DNA from: Erwinia aphidicola
Lineage (GTDB): Bacteria; Pseudomonadota; Gammaproteobacteria; Enterobacterales; Enterobacteriaceae
Direction: 5' to 3'
DNA length: 64,000 bases
Assembly (NCBI RefSeq): GCF_024169515.1
Contig: NZ_JAMKCQ010000001.1
Coordinates: 2,108,001-2,172,000, forward strand
Part shown: positions 37,761 to 46,934 of the stretch, piece after piece
Layout: the number at the start of each line of letters is the position of its first letter
Position numbering within the stretch: position 1 is the first letter of the stretch
Notes under the pieces: model-generated
Seen by the model: only the letters and a program-made list of their open reading frames with translations
Databases searched by the model: none
What the model was told of the DNA's origin: nothing
Translations under genes and position numbers: made by a program

Positions 37761-39415
37761 CCCTGTGCCAGCGCATTCAGCAGCGCCTGCAGCGAGGCCC
37801 GCGACACGTCGCTGTCGATGCCCACGCCCCACGCGCTGCGGTTATCGGGAAAAGTGCAGAGCAGATAGGTGGCGGAGCGGCTGTCGCTACGCTGGCCGAG
37901 GGTGTGCTCGTGGTAATCCTGGATTGAGAGCGGCACGTCAAACGCCTGGCGCAGCGCGTCAACCGCCGCGGACAACAGGCCGTTGCCACGCCCGCTAATC
38001 TGCTGCATTTTTTCCCCCTGGCGTACGCTGGCGCTGAACAGCAGTTGGCCCTGGCTATCGCTTTCGCTGCGATACTCCGCCAGCTGGAGCGGCGGCGTAT
38101 CAATGCCGTACTCCTGGCGGAAAAGCTGCCAGAGCGCCGCCTGGGTCATCTCTTTACTCTCGCGGTCTGCTTCCTGCTGCACCCGCTGGCTGAAGTCCTG
38201 CTGTAGCGCACGCGGCAGGCTCAGACCGTGATTCTGCTCGATCATCCACGCGGCCCCGCTCTTGCCGGACTGGCTGTTGACGCGGATCACGGCCTCATAG
38301 CTACAGCCGATGTCTGCCGGATCGAGCGGCAAATAAGGGACTTCCCAGCGATTATCCTGCTGCTGTTTGCGTTCGGCGAAACCTTTCTTAATCGCATCCT
38401 GGTGCGATCCGGAGAAGGCGGTAAATACCAGCTCCCCGGCATAAGGATGGCGCGGATGCACCGGCAGCTGATTGCACAGCTCGACGACGTCCACCACCTG
38501 CTTAATCTGACTGAAATCGAGCTGCGGATGGATGCCCTGGCTATAGAAGTTGAGCGCCATCGTGACCAGGTCGACATTGCCAGTGCGCTCGCCGTTGCCG
38601 AACAGGCAGCCTTCGACGCGATCCGCACCGGCCAGCAGCGCCAGCTCGGCAGCGGCAATGCCGGTGCCGCGATCGTTATGCGGATGCACGCTGATGCATA
38701 CCTGCTCACGCTGCGAGAAGTGGCGGCAGAAGTATTCAATCTGGTCGGCGTAAACATTCGGCGTGCTGACCTCCACGGTGGCGGGCAGGTTGATAATCAT
38801 TGGCCGCGCGGCACACGGCTGCCACACGGCGGCGACCGCCTCGCAGATCTCCAGCGCAAACTCCGCTTCGGTAAAGCAGAAGGTTTCCGGTGAGTATTCA
38901 TAGGTCCAGCGCGTCTCTGGCTGCGCTTCGCAGCGTTGGCGGATCAGGCGGGTGGCATTCACTGCCAGTTCAATAATCTGCGCTTTGCTCTGGCGGAACA
39001 CCAGGCGGCGAAACACCGGCGCGGTAGCGTTGTACAGATGAACGCAGGCACTGTGCGCACCCTTCAGCGCGACGAAGGTGCGGTCGATCAGGTCGTCCCT
39101 CGCCTGAGTCAGCACCTGGAGGGTGACATCGTCGGGGATCATGCGCTCCTCGATCAGCTCGCGCACAAAGTTAAAATCGGTCTGCGACGCCGAAGGAAAC
39201 GCCACCTCAATCTCTTTAAAGCCACACTGCAGCAGCAGCTGCCAGAACTGCTTTTTCCGCACGGCATCCATCGGTTCCGCCAGCGACTGATTGCCATCAC
39301 GCAGGTCGGTGGAGAGCCAGCGCGGTGCCTGGCTGAGCGTGCGTCCGGGCCACTGGCGATCGGTTAACTGTAACGGAGGAAAGGGATGATACTTGTCAGC
39401 GGGGTGTTGCAGCAT
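37739..39415 (-). CDS. leuA: 2-Isopropylmalate synthase, long LeuA type
   Basis: A 558-residue enzyme that condenses acetyl-CoA with 2-oxoisovalerate, the first step of leucine synthesis. The catalytic barrel starts with LSTDLRDGNQSLAEPM and carries the metal-binding SVHPHNDRGTGIAAAEL and FGNGERTGNVDLVTMAL. The C-terminal part (LLFSASVRQGEKMQQISGRGNGLLSAAVDAL) is the LeuA regulatory domain for leucine feedback. It matches the form found in actinobacteria and pseudomonads more than the 523-residue enterobacterial LeuA. No leuBCD follows, so it may be a paralogue with a different role. The ATG at 39415 has AAGGAG. A terminator-like leader lies upstream. Confidence 0.87.
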   Translation of the reverse strand: MLQHPADKYHPFPPLQLTDRQWPGRTLSQAPRWLSTDLRDGNQSLAEPMDAVRKKQFWQLLLQCGFKEIEVAFPSASQTDFNFVRELIEERMIPDDVTLQVLTQARDDLIDRTFVALKGAHSACVHLYNATAPVFRRLVFRQSKAQIIELAVNATRLIRQRCEAQPETRWTYEYSPETFCFTEAEFALEICEAVAAVWQPCAARPMIINLPATVEVSTPNVYADQIEYFCRHFSQREQVCISVHPHNDRGTGIAAAELALLAGADRVEGCLFGNGERTGNVDLVTMALNFYSQGIHPQLDFSQIKQVVDVVELCNQLPVHPRHPYAGELVFTAFSGSHQDAIKKGFAERKQQQDNRWEVPYLPLDPADIGCSYEAVIRVNSQSGKSGAAWMIEQNHGLSLPRALQQDFSQRVQQEADRESKEMTQAALWQLFRQEYGIDTPPLQLAEYRSESDSQGQLLFSASVRQGEKMQQISGRGNGLLSAAVDALRQAFDVPLSIQDYHEHTLGQRSDSRSATYLLCTFPDNRSAWGVGIDSDVSRASLQALLNALAQGQRADGK

Positions 39416-39519
39416 GGTCTGGCTCCTTGTGTTGTGAGCCGTTAGTCTGACGCGCAGCGCGGCGGCTGGCTGGCGCATAACTGACAACCTGTGGTGCAAA
39501 ACTGACAGGCGAAAAACAT

Positions 39520-39549
39520 AAAAAAAAGAGCAAACGATGAAGTTTGCCC
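39520..39549 (-). terminator. Intrinsic terminator in the leuA leader
   Basis: On the minus strand GGGCAAAC and GTTTGCTC form an 8-bp stem (one G-U pair) with a six-base loop, followed by eight T. It lies 105 bases before the leuA start, upstream of its ribosome site, so it must be bypassed for leuA expression from any promoter further upstream. Confidence 0.8.
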
Positions 39550-39601
39550 CTTGTAACGCCCTGGTGGTGGCGTGATAGGTCTGTTATCTGCGGATAAATG
39601 A

Positions 39602-39634
39602 TCACTGCCAGCAAGGCTGATAGAAATATCTCAT
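39602..39634 (-). CDS. Possible leader peptide before leuA
   Basis: A ten-codon frame (MRYFYQPCWQ, then TGA) preceded by AAGGATATA. It lies inside a hairpin whose arms CAGCAAGG and CCTTGCTG span 39609-39647, upstream of the terminator at 39520. It has no leucine codons; aromatic residues dominate. The string TATAAT overlaps its start codon and could instead be a -10 box, in which case the frame would not be translated. Confidence 0.3.
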   Translation of the reverse strand: MRYFYQPCWQ

Positions 39635-40010
39635 TATATCCTTGCTGCTTTAATGGAGATATAGGCGTGCTTTATTATGTCAGTGGATCTGACACTGAAG
39701 GTTATAAGCGTCTTTTCTCATCAGTGCAGGAAGATTAATAGCAAAATGTGATTGATACTGCAATTTCATTTAGTACGCCATGCAGCCACTAATATGTGTT
39801 TAAATATTACCACAAAGAAAAAATTCATAACATTCAATTGGTTGGTGTTATTTAGTGTGGGGTTTTTCTGAGTTTAGTATCGCGAAGGTTATTTTTCGCT
39901 TTCATCACGCGTGCAAACGACGAATAAAAGGCTATAACTGGACGTTAGCAGACTATTAATTATTAGATGTACAGGTAACAGATATTACTCATGCACAAGA
40001 GGGAGAGACA

Positions 40011-41657
40011 ATGAGTCAGTTCTTTATGAATCAGAAGCAGGATCTGGTCAATGAGGCGATTGAAGGAGTGCTGCAAAGCGCGGCCAGCCACAATCTGGCG
40101 CGGCTGGCGCTGGGGCCGCAGATGCGGGTGGTGGTACGCAGCGACTGGGATAAGTCGCGGGTTGCCCTGATCTCCGGCGGTGGCTCTGGCCATGAACCGG
40201 CCCATATCGGTTTTGTTGGCAAAGGCATGCTAACCGCGGCGGTCTGCGGCGATGTATTTGCTTCACCCAGCGTGGATGCGGTGCTGCACGCCATTATTAA
40301 CGTCACGGGCGAAGCGGGCTGCCTGCTGATCGTCAAAAACTACACCGGCGACCGTCTCAACTTCGGCCTTGCGGCGGAAAAAGCCAAACAGCTGGGCTAT
40401 CGCGTTGAGATGGTGATGGTGCGTGATGATATCGCCCTGCCGGATAATCCGCAGCCGCGCGGAATTGCCGGAACGGCGCTGGTGCATAAGGTCGCTGGCT
40501 TTGCCGCTGAGCAGGGGCAGGGGTTGGAGGCCGTCAGCGCGCTGGCGCAGCGAGCAATTGATGCGACTGCCTCTATCGGGCTGGCCTTTACCACCTGCCA
40601 CGTGCCGGGGGAGGATCGTGACGATCATCGCGTCGAGCCGGGGTGCAGCGAGCTGGGCATGGGGATCCACGGCGAGCCGGGCGCCTCGACGCTGAAAACG
40701 CAAAACAGCGCGGAGATCGTGGCGGAGCTGACGCAGCGTTTAGCCAGCAAAAGTGGCAGCGGTAAGCTGGCGCTGCTGGTGAATAATCTGGGCGGTTTCT
40801 CCGCGCTGGAGATGGCTATCCTGACGCGCGAAACGCTGAAATCTGCTCTCGGTAAACAGGTGAAGCTGCTGATTGGCCCGGCAACGCTGGTCAGCGCGCT
40901 GGATATGAAAGGCTTCTCACTCTCCACCCTGCAGCTTGATGATGAGCTGGAAGCCGCGCTGTTAGCCCCGGTAGAAACCAGCGGCTGGGTGCGTGCGTTT
41001 GAACCCCAGCCGGCAAAAGAGCAGGAAGCGCAACGCGTCGCGCAGCAGCAGAGCTTTACGCCTTCAAATAATGCGGCCGTGGCCGCCACGCTTCACACGC
41101 TGTGCCAGACGCTGATTGAACTGGAGAGCGAACTAAACCAGCTGGATGCCAAAGTAGGTGATGGCGATACCGGATCCACCTTCTCTGCCGGAGCGCGCAG
41201 CGTGCTGGAAGCCAGCCAGAACGGGGAGCTGCCGCTCGACCAGATGGATGCGCTGCTTACGGTGGTGGGCGAAAAGCTGGCGAACGTGATGGGGGGCTCC
41301 AGCGGCGTGCTGATGTCGATTATGTTTACCGCTGCCGGGCAGCAGTTGAAGCAGGGTAAATCGCTGGCCGCGGCGCTGACCTTTGGCCTTGAACGCATGC
41401 AGCATTACGGTGGAGCGGGCGTGGGCGACCGCACGATGATCGACGCACTCGACCCGGCGTTTGCCGCGTTAGCGGCAGGCAAAAATCTGGCCGCTGTTGC
41501 TGCCGCAGCAAAGCAGGGCGCGGACAGTACCCGCCAGATGCTCAGCGCCGCCGCCGGGCGCTCCTCCTACCTCAATCAGGAGAGCCTGAAGGACGTTAAA
41601 GATCCGGGGGCTTACGCGGTGGAGAGCGTCTTCGCTGCGCTGGCCGCTCAAAGATAA
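40011..41657 (+). CDS. dhaK: ATP-dependent dihydroxyacetone kinase (single-chain DhaK-DhaL)
   Basis: A 548-residue fusion of the DhaK and DhaL domains, as in the Citrobacter freundii enzyme, which phosphorylates dihydroxyacetone with ATP. The K domain has ISGGGSGHEP at about 55-63 and the histidine that binds the substrate covalently at residue 220 (GMGIHGEPG). The L domain begins near residue 355 and carries the metal-binding aspartates in DAKVGDGDTGSTF (about 380-387), and ANVMGGSSGVLMS. A GAGGGAGAG ribosome site precedes the ATG. It stands alone, with no dhaD, dhaR or glycerol genes next to it. Confidence 0.93.
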   Translation: MSQFFMNQKQDLVNEAIEGVLQSAASHNLARLALGPQMRVVVRSDWDKSRVALISGGGSGHEPAHIGFVGKGMLTAAVCGDVFASPSVDAVLHAIINVTGEAGCLLIVKNYTGDRLNFGLAAEKAKQLGYRVEMVMVRDDIALPDNPQPRGIAGTALVHKVAGFAAEQGQGLEAVSALAQRAIDATASIGLAFTTCHVPGEDRDDHRVEPGCSELGMGIHGEPGASTLKTQNSAEIVAELTQRLASKSGSGKLALLVNNLGGFSALEMAILTRETLKSALGKQVKLLIGPATLVSALDMKGFSLSTLQLDDELEAALLAPVETSGWVRAFEPQPAKEQEAQRVAQQQSFTPSNNAAVAATLHTLCQTLIELESELNQLDAKVGDGDTGSTFSAGARSVLEASQNGELPLDQMDALLTVVGEKLANVMGGSSGVLMSIMFTAAGQQLKQGKSLAAALTFGLERMQHYGGAGVGDRTMIDALDPAFAALAAGKNLAAVAAAAKQGADSTRQMLSAAAGRSSYLNQESLKDVKDPGAYAVESVFAALAAQR

Positions 41658-41668
41658 TGCTGCGGCAA

Positions 41669-41731
41669 GGGCCGATCGAAACAGAAGATCGGCCCCTACA
41701 GTAGGGGCTGACCCTCTTTTTCGGTCAGCCC
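41669..41731. repeat. Two intergenic palindromes, the second inside the sbmA reading frame
   Basis: GGGCCGATC/GATCGGCCC (41669-41695) and GGGCTGACC/GGTCAGCCC (41705-41731), each a perfect 9-bp stem with a nine-base loop, joined by CCTACAGTAGG. They separate the convergent dhaK and sbmA genes. The second encodes the last residues of SbmA. Confidence 0.85.
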
Positions 41732-42934
41732 GAAGGGATCATCCAGCGTGCGCTCAAAGCCACGCAGACGTTTGTAGATCGACATCAGCTCCACCAGCGT
41801 GGTCCATGAGTTAATCAGGTACTGGAATGATCCACGTACCTGATCGAATACGTTAGTGATCTGTCTCATCAGCCCAAGCGTGATCGCACCGGTAACAATC
41901 GACGGGAACAGCATCAGCATGCCAAATACCGCGTCCACCTGCAGATAGAAAATACGCACGATATTGAAGTAGAGATAGTGGAAGTAGAGGCGGAAATAGT
42001 TCCTGCGCACGCCAAGGAACAGTTCACGCACCGTCGGCGGCTGCGCCCGCGATGCATCATCCTCGCCGTAGACCAGCTCTTTACGATAGGCCGCCTCAAC
42101 CCGCTGATTGCGGAACGACAGCCCCGGCAGTTTGATGCCGACGATGGCCAGTAGCCCGGTGCCGAACAGCGACCACAACACGGCGGCAATCACCAATGCA
42201 TAAGGGATGCTGCCCAGAACTGGCACGGTTTTCACATGCACCGACAGCGTTACCAGCACCGGCAGGAAGGCAATCAGCGTCATAATGGCGTTAATAAAGC
42301 TGACGCCCATATCCTCCAGCGTGGAGGCAAAACGCATCGTGTCCTCCTGCACACGCTGCGCGGCACCCTCAATGTGGCGCAGGCGCGGCCAGTACTGCAT
42401 GTAGTAATTGTTCATCGCCGTGCGCCAGCGGAACACGTAATGGCTGATAAAGAACAGATTTATCGTGTTAATCGTTACGTAAATCAGGGCGATGTAGAGA
42501 AACGTTCTGGTTAACGCGTAGAGGGTGGTCACCTTAACGGTATTGGGATGCGCCATCGCCTGCTGAATGAGATCGAAAAAAGGCTCATACCAGCTGTTGA
42601 TTGCCACGCCCAGTTCTACCGAAAACCAGGTAATGAAGATAATCAGCGCGCTGCCGAGTATTGACCAGTATTGCCACGGGTGCGGGCTGGCAATAAACCA
42701 GAAACCGGCAAACAGCAGCGTGACCAGCAGGTAGTAGCTGTAGATTGCGAGCATCGATGGGGCAATAAAGCGTGAAACGTTATTCGGTAAAGGCCCGTCG
42801 GCAACCGGGGAGAAATGCATCAGGTGAGCGAACAGGCTGTCGGCATAGCCGAACCACAGCAGTATCGCCAGCAGGCTCCAGATTGCCGCACTGCTGAAGA
42901 ACAGCGCTGGCCTGGGGAAAAAGGATTTAAACAT
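41696..42934 (-). CDS. sbmA: SbmA/BacA peptide-antibiotic transporter
   Basis: A 412-residue inner-membrane protein that imports antimicrobial peptides and related compounds with the proton gradient. The text ([90 protein letters not shown]) follows E. coli SbmA (406 residues). The ATG at 42934 has GGAG before it. The last eleven residues ([11 protein letters not shown]) are encoded by a palindromic repeat, so this tail is not ancestral SbmA sequence. A near-perfect CRP-type site lies 44-59 bases upstream of the start. Confidence 0.93.
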   Translation of the reverse strand: MFKSFFPRPALFFSSAAIWSLLAILLWFGYADSLFAHLMHFSPVADGPLPNNVSRFIAPSMLAIYSYYLLVTLLFAGFWFIASPHPWQYWSILGSALIIFITWFSVELGVAINSWYEPFFDLIQQAMAHPNTVKVTTLYALTRTFLYIALIYVTINTINLFFISHYVFRWRTAMNNYYMQYWPRLRHIEGAAQRVQEDTMRFASTLEDMGVSFINAIMTLIAFLPVLVTLSVHVKTVPVLGSIPYALVIAAVLWSLFGTGLLAIVGIKLPGLSFRNQRVEAAYRKELVYGEDDASRAQPPTVRELFLGVRRNYFRLYFHYLYFNIVRIFYLQVDAVFGMLMLFPSIVTGAITLGLMRQITNVFDQVRGSFQYLINSWTTLVELMSIYKRLRGFERTLDDPFGLTEKEGQPLL

Positions 42935-43358
42935 AGGCACTCCGCTGTCAATGTTGGATGGTTATACCCTGATTGACTGTGAGTAATCTCACTGTGGTTG
43001 TATCTATTAATTTCAGTGGTGAAGCCTGAACGTTTGAATAAGTTATTTATACCTTTTTTAACTCAATTTCATTTATTTTATAAAAGCCAACAGACAAATT
43101 TCCCACATAAATATAAGCGCAGCGGCAAGTTTATTTTTTTTTAGCGCTGAATGTTTTTTAAACAAAGCCGATAACGATCAATGAACCGCAGTGCTGAAGC
43201 GGAAATTGCTTGAATTGGCTGATGTTTTCGGTTTATACCCGTGTGGTTTTAACACACACAAAACAGGGTACCTGCGGCGAAAGAGCGCGTGGGACGGTAA
43301 TTTTTACGTCAGTTAATGGCGTATTGCAGCGTTGCGCATATTTTCTACTGTGGGGAAA
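42935..43358. promoter_or_regulatory. Divergent region between sbmA and the GGDEF-EAL gene
   Basis: A 424-base gene-free region. The sequence TGTGAGTAATCTCACT at 42978-42993 matches nine of ten CRP half-site bases. The middle (43060-43150) is AT-rich. No clear promoter for the plus-strand gene is visible. Confidence 0.45.
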
Positions 43359-45467
43359 ATGACGGCCAGCGCCCAGGCGAAAATAATAATGAATGAAGAC
43401 TCTGATGTCATGTACCGTCTACTGGTACAGAGCGTGGTTGACTACGCCATATATATGCTGACGCCAGAAGGTAACGTCGCTAACTGGAATCCGGGCGCGC
43501 AGCGCGCCAAAGGATACCGCCCTGATGAGATCGTCGGGAAAAACTTTCGCTGTTTCTACAGCACTCAGGATCGGCTGGACAAAGTACCGGAGAAGAATCT
43601 GGCCACCGCTTACCGAACCGGGCGCTTTGAAGAGCAGGGCTGGCGCTACCGTAAAGACGGCAGCGCGTTTTGGGCCAACGTCGTCATTGATGCGGTTCGC
43701 GATGATGACGGCAGGCTGATTGGTTACGCCAAGATCACCCGCGACTGTACCGAGGTGCGCGAGTACGAACAGCAGATCCTGCGTGGGAAAGATCTGGCCG
43801 AGCAGAACAGTAAAAAAATGGCCTCGCTGTCAAAATTCCTCGACATTATCGTCGCCAATATTCCGTCCAGCGTGATTGTTGAGGATGTGGTCTCGCGCGA
43901 GATCCTGCTGATCAACAGCAAGGCGCAGCAGCTGCTTGGCGGCACGCAGCGCCACTTTATCGGCAAGCGCGCGCCCGACTGCATGACGGCGGAAATGGGC
44001 GAATATTTTATGCAGCTCTCCGATGCGGCGCAGCGCAAGGAGGGGATGCAGCGCAACGAACGTCTGCTGAACACGCCGGGCGGCGAGCGTATTCTGAATA
44101 CCACCGCCACCATTATTCGCGGCAACGACGAACGCCATAACTACGTGCTGCTGATCGCCGACGACGTCACCGATCAGCGTGCGGCGGATGCGCGCATCCA
44201 CCATATGGCGCACCACGATAACCTCACCAGCCTGCCGAACCGCGTGCTGTTTAGCCAGCGCCTGACCGCCGCGCTGCGCGAGGATCGCGATGCCCGCCGG
44301 CTGACCGCCACGCTGGGGCTGGATCTCGATAACTTCAAAAACGTTAACGACGCGCTCGGCCATCAGGTCGGCGACGAGCTGCTGCGTTCGGTGGCGGTGC
44401 GTCTGCACTCGGTGCTGCGCGACCAGGATACGCTGGCGCGCAGCGGCGGCGATGAGTTCTCTGTCGTGCTGCCGGGGCTGTCGCATCAGCAGGAGGCGGA
44501 AGTGGTCGCCAGCCGCCTGATCGAAACCCTTCGTCCGCCGTTTAACGTGGACGGGCACAACCTCTCCATCGGGCTGAGCATCGGTATTGCCATCGCCGAC
44601 AGCGGCATGACCACCCCGGACCAGCTGCTGCGCTGCGCGGATATGGCGCTGTATGAAGCCAAGCGCAACGGGCGCAACCGCTTTGAACACTTCACCGCTG
44701 CCATGGGCGATATGGCGCAGAAGCGTCGGGTCATCGAGAGCGACCTGCGCGAGGCGCTCACCCGCCGCCAGCTCAAGCTTTACTATCAGCCGATCACCAA
44801 CAACCTGCATCAGGAGATCATCGGCTATGAAGCGCTGATGCGCTGGCATCACCCGGAAAAGGGCACCATCATGCCGATGGACTTTATTCCGATAGCCGAA
44901 GAGACCGGCCTGATCCACAGCCTGGGGGCTTACGCGCTGTATGAAGCCTGCCGCGAGGCCGCTACCTGGCCCGGCGATCAGAGCGTGGCGGTCAATCTGT
45001 CGCCGCTGCAGTTTAAAAACAGCGCCCTGGTGTCGGTGGTGGAAGCGGCGCTGAAAGATTCCGGGCTGGCCCCGCATCGTCTGGAGGTGGAGATCACCGA
45101 ATCGGTGCTGCTGGATAACACGCTGGTCAATATCCATATTCTGCAAAAGCTTAAGGCGTTGGGCGTGCATATTGCGCTGGATGATTTCGGCACCGGCTAT
45201 TCATCGCTCAGCTACCTGCGCTCATTCCCGTTCGATAAGATCAAGATAGACAAGTCGTTTATCAATGATATGCATGACAGTCGGGAAGCGCTGGCGATTA
45301 TCAGGGCGATTACCGGCATGAGCCGCAGCCTGGATATTCAAATCACCGCCGAAGGAGTGGAGAGCAACGAGCAGTTCGAACGGCTGAAAGCGGAAGGGTG
45401 CACCCTGTTCCAGGGCTACTACTTTGGCCGCCCGCAGCCGTCGGAGAGCCGTTTGCAAGAGTTTTAA
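43359..45467 (+). CDS. PAS-GGDEF-EAL cyclic di-GMP enzyme
   Basis: About 702 residues, without membrane segments. A first PAS domain (residues about 15-125: YAIYMLTPEGNVANWNPGAQRAKGY, EEQGWRYRKDGSAFWANVVIDAV) is followed by a second PAS-like unit (150-265), a GGDEF domain with intact motif SGGDEF and the inhibitory site RDQD five residues before it, and an EAL domain with all catalytic signatures: YEALMRWH, NLSPLQF, EITESV, DDFGTGYSS, KIDKSFI, AEGVES. Both activities could therefore exist. The start is uncertain: ATG at 43359 after GTGGGGAAA, or 43389. Confidence 0.9.
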   Translation: MTASAQAKIIMNEDSDVMYRLLVQSVVDYAIYMLTPEGNVANWNPGAQRAKGYRPDEIVGKNFRCFYSTQDRLDKVPEKNLATAYRTGRFEEQGWRYRKDGSAFWANVVIDAVRDDDGRLIGYAKITRDCTEVREYEQQILRGKDLAEQNSKKMASLSKFLDIIVANIPSSVIVEDVVSREILLINSKAQQLLGGTQRHFIGKRAPDCMTAEMGEYFMQLSDAAQRKEGMQRNERLLNTPGGERILNTTATIIRGNDERHNYVLLIADDVTDQRAADARIHHMAHHDNLTSLPNRVLFSQRLTAALREDRDARRLTATLGLDLDNFKNVNDALGHQVGDELLRSVAVRLHSVLRDQDTLARSGGDEFSVVLPGLSHQQEAEVVASRLIETLRPPFNVDGHNLSIGLSIGIAIADSGMTTPDQLLRCADMALYEAKRNGRNRFEHFTAAMGDMAQKRRVIESDLREALTRRQLKLYYQPITNNLHQEIIGYEALMRWHHPEKGTIMPMDFIPIAEETGLIHSLGAYALYEACREAATWPGDQSVAVNLSPLQFKNSALVSVVEAALKDSGLAPHRLEVEITESVLLDNTLVNIHILQKLKALGVHIALDDFGTGYSSLSYLRSFPFDKIKIDKSFINDMHDSREALAIIRAITGMSRSLDIQITAEGVESNEQFERLKAEGCTLFQGYYFGRPQPSESRLQEF

Positions 45468-45476
45468 TATCCGTAG

Positions 45477-45502
45477 GGGGCGACCGCTGTTCTGGTCGCC
45501 CC
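45477..45502. repeat. Intergenic palindrome (GGCGACC type)
   Basis: GGGGCGACC and GGTCGCCCC form a perfect 9-bp stem with an eight-base loop between two convergent genes. Preceded by CCGTAG like the other copies. Confidence 0.8.
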
Positions 45503-45518
45503 GCCAGCCTCCACCGGT

Positions 45519-46934
45519 TTAAATATTCTCTAAATTTATCCCGCGCGTTTTCGGCCCGAAAATGCCGATGGTTAGCATCACGATCAACATGCTGACCACG
45601 ATAAATGCGATCACCCCCTGGGTGCCCGCCGCCTGCAAAATCATGCCGATAATCAGACTGCTAAACACCGTCGACAGGCGGCTGAACGAGTAGCAGAAGC
45701 CGACCGCACGGGCGCGAATATAGGTCGGGAACACCTCGGTCTGATAAGCGTGATAGCTGTAGGTCAGCCAGGCATTTGAATAAGTAATGCAGAAGCCGCA
45801 GAGGATCAGCATCAGCGGATTATTCTGCAGCGCAAACAGCGTGCCGAACACCACCGTCATCAGCGACGACAGAACGATCTGCCACTTGTTCTCAATCTTA
45901 TCGGCGTAGCGGCTGCAAATCAGCGAGCCGAGCGGGTAGGCAAGGGTAATAAAGAATGCGTACAGCAGGCTGTGGGTGATGGTCGCGCCTTTGCCGGACA
46001 GTAGCGCGGGCAGCCAGTTGCCGAAGCCGAAGAAACCAATCGCCTGGAAGATATTCATCACCACCAGCATCAGCGTGCGCCGGCGGTATTGCGGCGCCCA
46101 GATATCGCGAAAACGGCCTTTACGCTGGCTGATTTCTGCCGTTTCAATCTCTTGTGGATGTGGGGCGCTGTCCGCCGCGCCGCAGCGAATTTCCACCGCG
46201 CTGACCACCTGATGCGCTTCCTGATGGCGCCCCTGCTGCGCCAGCCAGCGCGGAGACTCCGGCAGGTTCTTGCGTACCAGCCAGATAACCATTGAGCAGA
46301 CCGCACCGGCTATCACCACCCAGCGCCAGCCTGTCAGGCCAAGAATGGTCTGCGGCACCAGCCACCAGGACATCAGCGCCACCGCCGGTACCGATAAAAA
46401 CTGTACAAAGAAGGCGAAGGCAAAGGCTTTGCTGCGCAGGCGCGTCGGGACACATTCTGTAAGATAAGTATCGATGGTCACCAGCTCAATGCCCAGCCCG
46501 ACGCCGACCAGAAAGCGGCAGAAGATGATCCACTCCGCCTGATTCTGAAACGCCATCAGCAGTGAAAAACAGCCGTACCACGCCAGGGCAAACATAAACG
46601 TCAGGCGGCGGCCAAAGCGATCGGCGTAAGGGGCCAGCAGACTGGCCCCGAAAAACAGCCCGAGGAAGGTCACGGAAGCAAATGCGGCCTGGTCAGATAT
46701 GCCAAATACGCCGAGATCGCCAACATGAAATATGCCTCCGGCGATTAAACCTGAACTGATATAGCCCGTCTGGAACAGATCGTAGAGTTCGAAAAAACCG
46801 CCAAGCGAGAGTAAGGCAATAAAGCGCCACAGCCCGGCAGAAGCGGGAAGGGCATCGATGCGTTCAGATAATTTATTGTTATTAAAGGGTTTGTGTTGCG
46901 GTTCGGGCATCCCTGGGGCGCAGGCTTCACTCAT
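45519..46934 (-). CDS. MFS transporter of the metabolite:H+ symporter type
   Basis: A 471-residue carrier with twelve membrane segments. The first-loop motif ADRFGRRLTF and the PESPRWLAQQGR segment after helix six place it in the sugar/aromatic-acid:proton symporter part of the major facilitator superfamily. A charged loop of about 70 residues lies in the middle. It is divergent from the gluconate-type dehydrogenase operon across a region with a GntR-type operator, so a sugar acid such as gluconate or 2-ketogluconate is a reasonable but unproven substrate. Confidence 0.85.
   Translation of the reverse strand: MSEACAPGMPEPQHKPFNNNKLSERIDALPASAGLWRFIALLSLGGFFELYDLFQTGYISSGLIAGGIFHVGDLGVFGISDQAAFASVTFLGLFFGASLLAPYADRFGRRLTFMFALAWYGCFSLLMAFQNQAEWIIFCRFLVGVGLGIELVTIDTYLTECVPTRLRSKAFAFAFFVQFLSVPAVALMSWWLVPQTILGLTGWRWVVIAGAVCSMVIWLVRKNLPESPRWLAQQGRHQEAHQVVSAVEIRCGAADSAPHPQEIETAEISQRKGRFRDIWAPQYRRRTLMLVVMNIFQAIGFFGFGNWLPALLSGKGATITHSLLYAFFITLAYPLGSLICSRYADKIENKWQIVLSSLMTVVFGTLFALQNNPLMLILCGFCITYSNAWLTYSYHAYQTEVFPTYIRARAVGFCYSFSRLSTVFSSLIIGMILQAAGTQGVIAFIVVSMLIVMLTIGIFGPKTRGINLENI

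Larger units (their letters stand above)
39416..40010. promoter_or_regulatory. Divergent region between leuA and dihydroxyacetone kinase
   Basis: A 595-base gap. The leuA-proximal part holds an attenuator-like arrangement (39520-39647). The rest, 39650-40000, is AT-rich and I recognise no operator or confident promoter in it. Confidence 0.5.

Noticed and set aside
43830..45170. Minus-strand frame of 446 residues opposite the GGDEF-EAL gene
   Set aside because: Antisense shadow of a gene with fully conserved catalytic motifs.
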